This document shows, piece by piece, positions 1-6,855 of a stretch of DNA of 43,889 bases. The DNA comes from Pirellula sp. (GTDB lineage: Bacteria; Planctomycetota; Planctomycetia; Pirellulales; Pirellulaceae), in assembly GCA_021300015.1 (NCBI GenBank), contig JAJTFB010000056.1, forward strand, positions 1 through 43,889, written 5' to 3'. Each line of letters begins with the position of its first letter. Position 1 is the first letter of the stretch. Position numbers and translations under genes: made by a program. The notes beneath the pieces were generated by a model. The model was not told where the DNA came from and searched no databases. It saw nothing but the letters and a program-made list of their open reading frames with translations.

Positions 1-2
1 TG

Positions 3-188
3 GCTCGGAGTGTGATGCGTCGAGAGTTTTCCGAGTTTGAGTTTTTGTTGCCACCCAGGGCACAGCGTCAGAGTTGGTACGATACGCTTCGAGCCTCGAA
101 GGCGTGGTTCAAGGGGAGGGCTTTTGATCCTTCCCATGGGTCTGTGACACGGCGTAAGGGTCGTTCCGAGCCTCCTCATACTCAGTGA
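3..188 (+). CDS. C-terminal end of an unidentified protein (partial)
   Basis: An open frame enters from the left edge of the window and ends at a TGA at 186-188, leaving 61 codons. The peptide is basic, with an aromatic patch (QSWYDTLRASKAWFKGRAF). I do not recognise a family. Frames 1 and 2 both hit stops within the first 40 bases, so this is the only long frame here. It could be the tail of a real gene or a chance opening. Confidence 0.4.
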   Translation, partial: ARSVMRREFSEFEFLLPPRAQRQSWYDTLRASKAWFKGRAFDPSHGSVTRRKGRSEPPHTQ

Positions 189-343
189 AACGGTGCTCAG
201 TGCAACGGTACTCGTACTCGATGGCTGTTGGAACTGCGGTAATTCCGATCTTTGATCGAGGCGATTCGCGATAGCTTGCGGACCAATGGATCGGATTGCT
301 ATACTAGATCGTTCTAAATCCCCTCACTTTACCGCGATAACCT

Positions 344-547
344 ATGAACATCGTGGGCGACGATTACCTAAGGTCATCGATTTCACAAGACGGCTACTTC
401 ATCAAGCTTGTCTTCAACTCGCGTACTGCTCATTTCTTTCCTTACACCATAGAACACCGCGACGCCTCGCTCCCTTACGGTGGCAAATACTTGACGACAA
501 TCAGACTCAACAACTACGATAACGCAGAAAGTAATCTTCGGGCGTAA
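344..547 (+). CDS. Possible small hypothetical protein (67 aa)
   Basis: A 67-codon frame starting at ATG 344 lies in the otherwise gene-free stretch 189-599. Third codon positions are fairly rich in C and G, like nearby genes, but no good ribosome binding site precedes the ATG and I recognise no domain. The longer frame at 286-522 overlaps it in another register, and only one of the two could be real. The rest of 189-599 shows nothing I can name. Confidence 0.2.
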   Translation: MNIVGDDYLRSSISQDGYFIKLVFNSRTAHFFPYTIEHRDASLPYGGKYLTTIRLNNYDNAESNLRA

Positions 548-599
548 ACCGCGATTAATGTTGCGGGAAGCTTAAACCGATCCTAAGCAAAGGAAAGCG

Positions 600-1973
600 A
601 TGGACTCGCCAAACGACCGATACATACAGATTGCCCAGCGGCATGGAGTGGATTTGACGAGTATTTCGGCGCCGAGCTTTGCAGACCGCCTCGGGGCACT
701 CGAAAAATGCCTTGTCGATAGAAATGTCCCCTTTCCGATTCCTGACGACAAGGCCCAGGAATGCTTGCGTGCTGCTCGGTCCTGCCAACCGTTTCGGATC
801 GGGATGCTCTCGGACCTGACGGTCGAGCTGGGCGTCTATACCAATGCACAGCACTACGACTCCTACAGCCTCGAAGAGAACCTGAGTTGGGCTTGTCTGA
901 TCGCCGAGCAACAGAGGTCCAAGCATCGGTATGCATGCCGCGAGTATTTGCGAGGGGAGGAGCTTTTTTCGATCGGCGGCTCGGTCATTCCCGATTTTTA
1001 TTTGCTCAATGCAAGGATCTTCCAGCAAACCCAGTGGCAACTTGCAACCGTCAATCAAATCATCCCCGCCGAGTTGTTTTTTACTTGCCACTCCAAAAGG
1101 TTCTTCCCGGTAACGACGTTTATGAGAGCCTTGGAGCAAGACTATCTCCAAGAGCCTGATATCGGCCATGATGTCGCCGGACATGTATCGACCTTTACGA
1201 TTCCTGTGGTCGCCCAATTGATGCAAAGCCACGGTTTGGCACGCAATACGATCTATCGAGAACGCGACGCGGCCCTGGCCCTTGCGAGCGATCCGAAGGA
1301 GCGCCAAGCGATCGAACGTCGTGGGGATGAGCTGCTGCTCTATGCCGAACGGATCTATTGGTTTACCGTCGAATTTGGACTCGTCCTTGAGGACCCATCG
1401 ATTCGCGCGTACGGAGCGGGCATTTTGTCGTCTCCCGGCGAAACCCGATTTAGCATCGATTCGAACCGCCCGACTCGAATCCTGGTCGATCCGTCGAGCG
1501 ATCGGGATTTGCTACGGCTTGCGACGACCGATTACCTGATCAGCGAATTCCAAAAAACCTATTTCGTCATACGGCAATTCGATCTACTCGAGAGCATCAC
1601 TCCCGAAAGGATCGTTAGGATCGCCAAGCTTGCATCGAAGCTTCCCCACTTCTCCTGGCGGGATTTAGTGCCTGGCGATCATGTCCTTCAAGTCGGAGAG
1701 TCGGCCGTGTCGACCAACGAAAAATACTTGCGACTGGCCTTTCACAGCTTCGACACCCACTGCGAACAAGGGGACGAATGCTTGACCCGCACTGCGATTC
1801 GGAACTTGCGATTATTCGCCAAAAAATCAAACGCCAACACGGAGCTCTGCGAGCTTTTTGGGAGCCAGATCCCGCCGGTTCCGGCCGGGATCATGGATTG
1901 GTTTGTCCCCAGGGATGATCAAGGAGAATTCCCGCAAGCGACTCGTCCGCTGGATTTGGCTCCACCGGCGTGA
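600..1973 (+). CDS. phhA: Aromatic amino acid hydroxylase, phenylalanine 4-monooxygenase type
   Basis: A 457-aa protein of the tetrahydropterin- and iron-dependent hydroxylase family, most likely converting phenylalanine to tyrosine in the cytosol. The core signature DYLQEPDIGHDVAGH (181-195) supplies the two iron-binding histidines, H190 and H195. The conserved block YWFTVEFGLV, with ligand E258, is followed by AYGAGILSSPGE. The C-terminal part (about 320-457) is poorly conserved. The start ATG is preceded by AAAGGAAAG at proper spacing. The distance between the second His and the Glu is 63 residues, against about 40 in classical members, because of a charged helical insert around 215-245. 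The gene stands alone. Substrate choice between Phe and Trp cannot be fixed by eye. Confidence 0.88.
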   Translation: MDSPNDRYIQIAQRHGVDLTSISAPSFADRLGALEKCLVDRNVPFPIPDDKAQECLRAARSCQPFRIGMLSDLTVELGVYTNAQHYDSYSLEENLSWACLIAEQQRSKHRYACREYLRGEELFSIGGSVIPDFYLLNARIFQQTQWQLATVNQIIPAELFFTCHSKRFFPVTTFMRALEQDYLQEPDIGHDVAGHVSTFTIPVVAQLMQSHGLARNTIYRERDAALALASDPKERQAIERRGDELLLYAERIYWFTVEFGLVLEDPSIRAYGAGILSSPGETRFSIDSNRPTRILVDPSSDRDLLRLATTDYLISEFQKTYFVIRQFDLLESITPERIVRIAKLASKLPHFSWRDLVPGDHVLQVGESAVSTNEKYLRLAFHSFDTHCEQGDECLTRTAIRNLRLFAKKSNANTELCELFGSQIPPVPAGIMDWFVPRDDQGEFPQATRPLDLAPPA

Positions 1974-2102
1974 ATGCGTAAGAAAATGGTCTCGTCAGCA
2001 GACTCGGTGGGTCCCGAATCGGCTTGGGAAGCTAGCGAGCTTGGCTGGCCTGAGCTAAAGTGATGAGATTAAAGGATTTCAAGGTTCAGGAGACCACCTA
2101 CG

Positions 2103-3710
2103 ATGTATCGGAACTTGTTTTGCGCGGTAACCGTTTTGCTCGCTTTCGCCGGGATTTCCCAAGACTCTGCCGCGCTTGGGGACCAACGGCCCAACATTCT
2201 CTTTATCTTCTCCGACGACCATGCCCAAGCGGCGATCTCTGCGTATGGGTCCAAGGTCAACACCACACCCCATCTGGATCGCCTGGCGACGGAGGGTGCT
2301 CGGTTTTTGAATTCGTTTGTCACCAATTCGATCTGCACTCCGAGCCGAGCGACGCTTCTGACCGGTCAATACTCCCACCAAAACGGAGTCCCTGTATTCA
2401 ACCGCTTCGATGGATCACGAGACAATGTTGCCAAGCATTTGCAAGCCGCCGGCTACCACACCGGGATGATCGGCAAGTGGCATCTGGGAAGCGACCCGAC
2501 TGGATTCGATCGTTGGATCGTCTTGCCCGGTCAAGGATCCTACTGGAACCCCCAGTTTCTTGTTCCAGGCAAAAAGCTCACCATCGAAGGGCATTGCACG
2601 CAGGTCACTACCCAACTGGGAATCGAGTTCCTCGAGACCCGTCCCCAAGACCAGCCCTTCTTCTTGATGCTCCACCACAAAGCACCCCACCGCGAGTGGG
2701 ATCCGGATTTGAAGAACAAAGCCCTCTTTGCCGATCGCGAATTTCCCGAACCACCGACGCTTTGGGATGACTACAAAACTCGGCCAGCGGCCCTTCCGGA
2801 AAACGAACAAACCATCGCCAACGATCTGACTCGCCGCGACCTGAAGCTCAATCCCCCCGAGGAATTGCAAGGCCAGGAGAGAAACAAATGGCTCGGGGTC
2901 AAACCCACGAGCGTTACCGTCGACGGCCAAAACCTCGAAGGCAAAGCGTTGGTCCAATGGAAATACCAACGCTACATGCAAGACTACTTGGCCTGCGTCC
3001 AGGGGGTCGACGATAGCGTCGGAACGATGCTCGACTACCTCGATGAAAAGGGATTGGCCGAAAACACCCTAGTGATCTACACCGCAGACAACGGCTGGTA
3101 TCTCGGTGAATTTGGGATGTACGACAAACGCTTTATGTACGAACCAGGGTTGCGATCCCCCTTGATCATGCGTGGACCGGGAATCCAAGCAGGCTCGACC
3201 CCCGATGCGATGGTCGCCAACATCGATCTTGCACCGACCTTCTTAGGATTTGCAAACCTTCCTATTCCCGAGTTCATGCAGGGCCGATCGCTCGTAGGGG
3301 TGCTCCAAGGCCAGGTGCCTGGCGATTGGCGCAAATCCGTTTACTATCGGTATTACCATGACCCAGGACACCATAACACCCGCGCCCATTACGGCGTGCG
3401 TACCGCGACGCACAAACTGATCTATTATTGGCGCAAGGATGCCTATGAACTGTTCGATCTAACGGAAGATCCCCAAGAACAAAACAACTTGATGTTCGAG
3501 CCCAATGCATCCCAAGAAGAAACAACCATCAAGCTCTTTGCAGAGATGAAACATGAGCTCGATCGCTTACAAAAACTCTACAACGATGATGGCAAATATG
3601 CTGACCCTCAGACTTGGCCCAAAGGCGGTTCCGATGGCCCGTTTGATGACAAAGCCCCATTAGGGCGCGTGAGCATCCCGCAAGCGATCGCTGTCTCGAA
3701 GGGGGGGTGA
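2103..3710 (+). CDS. Secreted sulfatase (type I, formylglycine-dependent)
   Basis: A 535-aa sulfatase of the alkaline-phosphatase superfamily. Residues 1-24 form a signal peptide (hydrophobic CAVTVLLAFAGIS), so the enzyme is probably periplasmic or exported. RPNILFIFSDDH places metal ligands D38 and D39. C78-T-P-S-R82 is the CxPxR site at which the cysteine becomes formylglycine. GKWHLG (124-129) and TADNG with D329/N330 complete the active site. It resembles N-acetylglucosamine-6-sulfatase or choline-sulfatase-like planctomycete enzymes that desulfate polysaccharides, but the substrate is not readable from sequence. It needs a maturase encoded elsewhere. The start is supported by AGGAG upstream of ATG 2103. 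There are no partner glycosidases nearby. Confidence 0.93.
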   Translation: MYRNLFCAVTVLLAFAGISQDSAALGDQRPNILFIFSDDHAQAAISAYGSKVNTTPHLDRLATEGARFLNSFVTNSICTPSRATLLTGQYSHQNGVPVFNRFDGSRDNVAKHLQAAGYHTGMIGKWHLGSDPTGFDRWIVLPGQGSYWNPQFLVPGKKLTIEGHCTQVTTQLGIEFLETRPQDQPFFLMLHHKAPHREWDPDLKNKALFADREFPEPPTLWDDYKTRPAALPENEQTIANDLTRRDLKLNPPEELQGQERNKWLGVKPTSVTVDGQNLEGKALVQWKYQRYMQDYLACVQGVDDSVGTMLDYLDEKGLAENTLVIYTADNGWYLGEFGMYDKRFMYEPGLRSPLIMRGPGIQAGSTPDAMVANIDLAPTFLGFANLPIPEFMQGRSLVGVLQGQVPGDWRKSVYYRYYHDPGHHNTRAHYGVRTATHKLIYYWRKDAYELFDLTEDPQEQNNLMFEPNASQEETTIKLFAEMKHELDRLQKLYNDDGKYADPQTWPKGGSDGPFDDKAPLGRVSIPQAIAVSKGG

Positions 3711-3755
3711 CACCGGCGACCACCCACCCTTCAAGGGTAGACAAAACCTCCATGG

Positions 3756-3771
3756 CCCCCTCCAAAGGGGG
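3756..3771 (+). terminator. Possible terminator hairpin after the sulfatase gene
   Basis: CCCCCT and AGGGGG pair across a 4-nt loop (CCAA) about 45 bases after the sulfatase stop. A second small palindrome (ACCCTT-C-AAGGGT) lies at 3726-3738. Only a weak T-rich stretch (CTTTTTCTG) follows some bases later, so termination is an inference. Confidence 0.35.
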
Positions 3772-3888
3772 GGATTTCCGCTTTTTCTGTTTGCGGGTAG
3801 TTTCGGCCATGGGGTTGATCCAGTTACATTGATCCAATGTACAGTCTTGATGACTCGGATTCTCTTTTCTTTCCCCGAGGTATAGATC

Positions 3889-4962
3889 ATGTCGAATTTC
3901 CCCCCTTCGGTTCGCGTTCGGATCAAGCACACGCCCAGTGGTGGTTTCACTCTTGTAGAGCTTTTGGTGGTTATCGCGATCATCGGCGTTATGGTTGGTT
4001 TGTTGCTCCCTGCGGTGCAAGCCGCACGGGAAGCTGCACGTCGGTTGCAGTGCCAAAACAACATGAAACAACAAGTCTTAGCGATTCATAACTGCCACTC
4101 TGCCCTGAAGCGATTCCCGCCTCAAGCAGGTAACTTTGGGGGTGCTTGGTATGCCCCATTGTATTTCCATATGCTTCCTTACATGGAGCTCAACAAGGTT
4201 TGGGACATGGCCTCGACATGCGACCTTGGGGCAGCAGTTGGCCAAGCCAGACCCAACAATACCGTCAATTTAGGTTATACATGGCCCACGTGGGGATCGG
4301 TCAACACGACCAATCAAACCTGGCTTCGTCAGACCAGCATTCCCTCCTTCCGATGTCCGAGCGACTCGACGCTCGGAAACGGATTGGACTGGACCCCTGG
4401 CGATGCTTCCTACGCCGGTAATTTTTTGGTTTTCGGTGGCGATCGAAATGCCACGGCCGTTTGCGGAACGGCCGCTGCTCCCTGGGAAACCTGTTGGGAT
4501 GGTAAAGCGAAGTTTTCGACAGTCAAAGACGGCTCGTCGAACACCATCATGCTGGCTGAAAAACTCTCGCGATGCGATGGTTCGGGTCTAGGAGGAAACT
4601 GGTGGATGCGGGGTGTGTTTCGAATCGGCGGAGTCGGAGGTTCGCAGCCAAACTCCGGGGTACCGGTCGATAGCTACCCAGGAGACCGTCTTTCATCCGT
4701 CTTCGGCGGCGGTCGGGGGCGCGATGGTGTGATTTTCACCTACGGAATCGCTTCGCGATTTCAGGTCAACCCTGACTTGCCTCTTGCCAATGCAGCCAAT
4801 GGCGGACGATGCGACCGACGCTTGGCCTCCAGCCAACATTCGCTCATGACGGTGGCTTATGTCGACGGTTCAATCAGTAGTTTGTCAGGTGGAATGGACT
4901 CCCGCATCTGGTTCTGGAGCTTAACACCAGACGGTGGCGAAGTAGCGAACCTACCTGAGTAG
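3889..4962 (+). CDS. DUF1559 family protein with type IV pilin-like N-terminus
   Basis: A 357-aa protein of the family expanded by the hundred in planctomycetes. The leader ends in SGG, followed by the prepilin methylation motif [18 protein letters not shown] (from residue 20), which would be cut by a prepilin peptidase and leave a hydrophobic helix for membrane insertion or pseudopilus assembly. The family-typical [14 protein letters not shown] follows directly, and [14 protein letters not shown] near the C-terminus is the family's DG-type terminal motif. GAGG lies upstream of the ATG. The small lipoprotein at 5011 follows after 48 bases and is very probably cotranscribed, a common pairing in this phylum. 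The role is unknown; export or surface structures are often suggested. Confidence 0.93.
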   Translation: MSNFPPSVRVRIKHTPSGGFTLVELLVVIAIIGVMVGLLLPAVQAAREAARRLQCQNNMKQQVLAIHNCHSALKRFPPQAGNFGGAWYAPLYFHMLPYMELNKVWDMASTCDLGAAVGQARPNNTVNLGYTWPTWGSVNTTNQTWLRQTSIPSFRCPSDSTLGNGLDWTPGDASYAGNFLVFGGDRNATAVCGTAAAPWETCWDGKAKFSTVKDGSSNTIMLAEKLSRCDGSGLGGNWWMRGVFRIGGVGGSQPNSGVPVDSYPGDRLSSVFGGGRGRDGVIFTYGIASRFQVNPDLPLANAANGGRCDRRLASSQHSLMTVAYVDGSISSLSGGMDSRIWFWSLTPDGGEVANLPE

Positions 4963-5010
4963 CGAATTTTAATTTTTGCAAGTCTTTTTTTAAAACGGTC
5001 GGAGTGTCCT

Positions 5011-5478
5011 ATGAAGGTTTCTTCCTGGATAGCGATTATCACTATTCTTGCTTTGTTCGTTGGATGTCAGCGCCCCAAAGGTACCATCGAAGGGGAGGTT
5101 GTCTTTGATGGTAAGCCCGTACCCGGTGGAATGCTGAGTTTTGTTTCCATCGGGCCCAAGGACAAACTGACCGTTGAGGGGTTCTGCGAACTAGGGCGGG
5201 ATGGCAAATTCAAAATCGAATTGCCGGTCGCCGAGGTCATGGTTGGCATCGACAATCGAGAGTTTGAACCGATGCCAGCAACGCGGCCGGCGATGCTCCC
5301 CGGAGACAACCTTCCGCCCGACGTCCGCAAGAGCTTATCGGAGGGTACCAAAGCCGCATCGAAAGTGTCGGACCGCTGGGTTCAACTCCCCGCACGTTAC
5401 TACCTGCCAGAAACTTCGAAAATCAAGATCAAGGTTGCCAAGGGACCGCAGAACTTGCAGATCGAGCTAACGCCATGA
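5011..5478 (+). CDS. Small lipoprotein, DUF1559 partner
   Basis: A 155-aa protein with a lipobox at the end of the signal peptide (LFVGC, C19), so it is predicted to be lipid-anchored. GTIEGEVVFDGKPVPGGMLSF begins a carboxypeptidase-regulatory-like beta fold, and the C-terminus KIKVAKGPQNLQIEL is typical of planctomycete lipoproteins placed just after DUF1559 genes. GGAG precedes the ATG. The gene is close behind the DUF1559 gene and convergent with uppP. Its function is not known; a structural or periplasmic adaptor role is inferred only from the recurring pairing. Confidence 0.85.
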   Translation: MKVSSWIAIITILALFVGCQRPKGTIEGEVVFDGKPVPGGMLSFVSIGPKDKLTVEGFCELGRDGKFKIELPVAEVMVGIDNREFEPMPATRPAMLPGDNLPPDVRKSLSEGTKAASKVSDRWVQLPARYYLPETSKIKIKVAKGPQNLQIELTP

Positions 5479-5514
5479 GACTTGTACTTACCTGGCGGTT
5501 CGGTCCATTCGACC

Positions 5515-6372
5515 CTAACTGCCTAGCCAGAGGATGACCACCACTCCGAGAACGATGCGGTAGATCGCAAAGGGAGCAAATCCCCTTGAGCGGACCCATT
5601 GCATAAACCAAGCGATCACCGCCAGGGCAACGAGGAAACTCGTGACAAAACCGATCCCCAGAGTCAACCACTGACGCGAGTCGATTTGGATCGGACTCTC
5701 AAGGAGGAACTGGAGAAGCTTAAAGCCGCTTGCGGCGAACATCACTGGGATCGAAAGGAAAAAGCTAAACTCCAACGCTGCAGGTCGCGACAGACCCATG
5801 ATCTGACCACCAGCAATCGTCGCCATCGATCGGCTCGTTCCAGGAAACATCGCCGCGAGGATCTGCGCCGCTCCGATGAAAATCGCCTGGCGAAGGGTCA
5901 TCTGCTCGATCGAGTGGGTACTGGCCGTCCGAGAGTACCGCTGGTCGATCCAGAGCATCGCGATGCCTCCTAGCAGCAGAGACGCTCCGATGACCCATGG
6001 ACGCTCGAGGTTCTCCCCGATGAGCTCGTCCATCAAAAAACAGGGGATCGCAGTGACCACGAAGCTGATGACGACCAACGCCAGGGGATGTTTCCACCAA
6101 GGAACGCTCGAGGGGTTCGAATCCGAACCCTTCTGCTGGACACTTGCCAGAAACGATTGGACGAAGGAAACAAGTCGGGGCCAAAAATAGACCACCACCG
6201 AGAGAATCGCTCCGAGCTGGATGACCACAGTGAACATCTTCCAAAATGGATCGTCCAACTTCATCCCCATGGCCGCTTGCGTCAAGACGATATGAGCCGT
6301 CGAACTGACGGGCAAAAACTCCGTCAAACCCTCGACGATCCCGACCAAAACAGCCACCCAATAATCCGACAT
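5515..6372 (-). CDS. uppP: Undecaprenyl-diphosphatase UppP (BacA)
   Basis: A 285-aa polytopic membrane protein that recycles undecaprenyl pyrophosphate to the monophosphate carrier used for peptidoglycan and O-antigen precursors. EGLTEFLPVSSTAH (14-27) and the later FPGTSRS match the two active-site signatures of the family. About seven or eight hydrophobic segments are visible, and the length is typical. AAGGA lies just upstream of the ATG. It is convergent with the lipoprotein gene. Upstream on the same strand, 87 bases before the start, lies the intrinsic terminator of a structured RNA, so uppP may be controlled by read-through of that leader or may have its own promoter in the 87 bases. 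Confidence 0.95.
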   Translation of the reverse strand: MSDYWVAVLVGIVEGLTEFLPVSSTAHIVLTQAAMGMKLDDPFWKMFTVVIQLGAILSVVVYFWPRLVSFVQSFLASVQQKGSDSNPSSVPWWKHPLALVVISFVVTAIPCFLMDELIGENLERPWVIGASLLLGGIAMLWIDQRYSRTASTHSIEQMTLRQAIFIGAAQILAAMFPGTSRSMATIAGGQIMGLSRPAALEFSFFLSIPVMFAASGFKLLQFLLESPIQIDSRQWLTLGIGFVTSFLVALAVIAWFMQWVRSRGFAPFAIYRIVLGVVVILWLGS

Positions 6373-6458
6373 GGTCCTTAGTTGCCTTTTCTGTACCGTT
6401 TAGTGCTGCTTTGCACTTCGCTCGATCGATCTTGTGATGAAGTTTGCTTGTTGTAACG

Positions 6459-6495
6459 AAAAAACCCGGACCCATGCAAGGTGCATGGATCCGGG
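6459..6495 (-). terminator. Strong intrinsic terminator (minus strand)
   Basis: Read on the minus strand, a 13-bp stem with one mismatch and a 3-nt loop (6465-6495) is followed at once by six T residues (6464-6459). This is a textbook Rho-independent terminator. It faces away from dnaE2 and lies between the structured region 6494-6741 and uppP. Confidence 0.85.
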
Positions 6496-6510
6496 CTCGT
6501 TACCGTCAAT

Positions 6511-6591
6511 TTAGCTTGTCTTGGCTCCCATGGATTCATCGGAGCCACAAGCTGGGGTAGGAGCTGCTTGTCTTAGGCAGCCCGCCGGCAT
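6511..6591 (-). CDS. Possible 26-aa small ORF inside the structured RNA
   Basis: ATG at 6591 begins a 26-codon frame ending at TAA 6513-6511. It starts two bases after the stop of a 13-codon GTG frame (6635-6594) that has a near-perfect Shine-Dalgarno sequence, so the pair could be translationally coupled. Much of the frame falls in predicted RNA stems, which argues that structure rather than peptide is what is kept. The beginning MPAG recurs at 39625, next to the insertion sequence. Confidence 0.2.
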   Translation of the reverse strand: MPAGCLRQAAPTPACGSDESMGAKTS

Positions 6592-6747
6592 ACTTAAGAC
6601 GCCCCACCCCTTTGGCTAGTAGAACAAGAATTCACTAAATCACCTCCTTTCGAAACGAGCCAGGCAATAAACCCCCTGGTTGCCTAGAATCGGGAGTCTC
6701 TTGCACGGATGCGCATAGCTACGATGCGTTTCGTAGCACCTAGTGGT

Positions 6748-6777
6748 ATTCTAACCGTCGCATCATCTGAAAAACAA
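6748..6777 (-). promoter_or_regulatory. Possible sigma-70 promoter for the minus-strand RNA
   Basis: On the minus strand a TAGAAT (-10 like, 6753-6748) is preceded 18 bases upstream by TTGTTT (-35 like, three of six consensus bases). Start of transcription would be near 6741 and the transcript to the terminator about 280 nt. The match is modest and untested. Confidence 0.35.
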
Positions 6778-6855
6778 CTCAAATCGAACAATTACTCCCC
6801 AATCCTCCGCGGTCCGGTGTCCAAGCCATCCTCCGCTTAAGTAAACGGCTCAGGT

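Larger units (their letters stand above)
6459..6741 (-). ncRNA. Candidate structured RNA (or uppP leader) with extended Shine-Dalgarno
   Basis: No annotated-size gene fits here, but the minus strand folds into several supported stems: 6661-6654 with 6501-6494 (8 bp, closing); 6610-6603 with 6561-6554 (8 bp, one GU); 6600-6595 with 6575-6570 (6 bp); 6553-6547 with 6519-6513 plus 6546-6541 with 6528-6523 (7 and 6 bp); and an upstream 6-bp hairpin at 6737-6718. Between stems lies AAAGGAGGTGATTT (about 6650-6637), an unusually long match to the 3' end of 16S rRNA. It sits 7 nt before a GTG that opens a 13-codon frame (6635-6594), followed closely by a 26-codon ATG frame (6591-6511). It could be a trans-acting small RNA, a ribosome-binding RNA, or an attenuating leader of uppP. 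It does not carry the hallmarks of tmRNA, RNase P, SRP or 6S RNA. Confidence 0.5.

Noticed and set aside
555..1307. Long minus-strand open frame (250 codons) opposite the aromatic hydroxylase
   Set aside because: The plus-strand frame has unmistakable hydroxylase motifs; the minus frame has no domain and is a codon-bias shadow.
3660..4064. Minus-strand frame between sulfatase and DUF1559 genes
   Set aside because: It overlaps the ends of two certain genes and the G-rich hairpins, with no domain and no start signal.
6459..6741. tmRNA, 6S, SRP or RNase P RNA identity for the structured region
   Set aside because: None of the conserved sequence hallmarks of these RNAs is present, and the multi-branched layout does not match.
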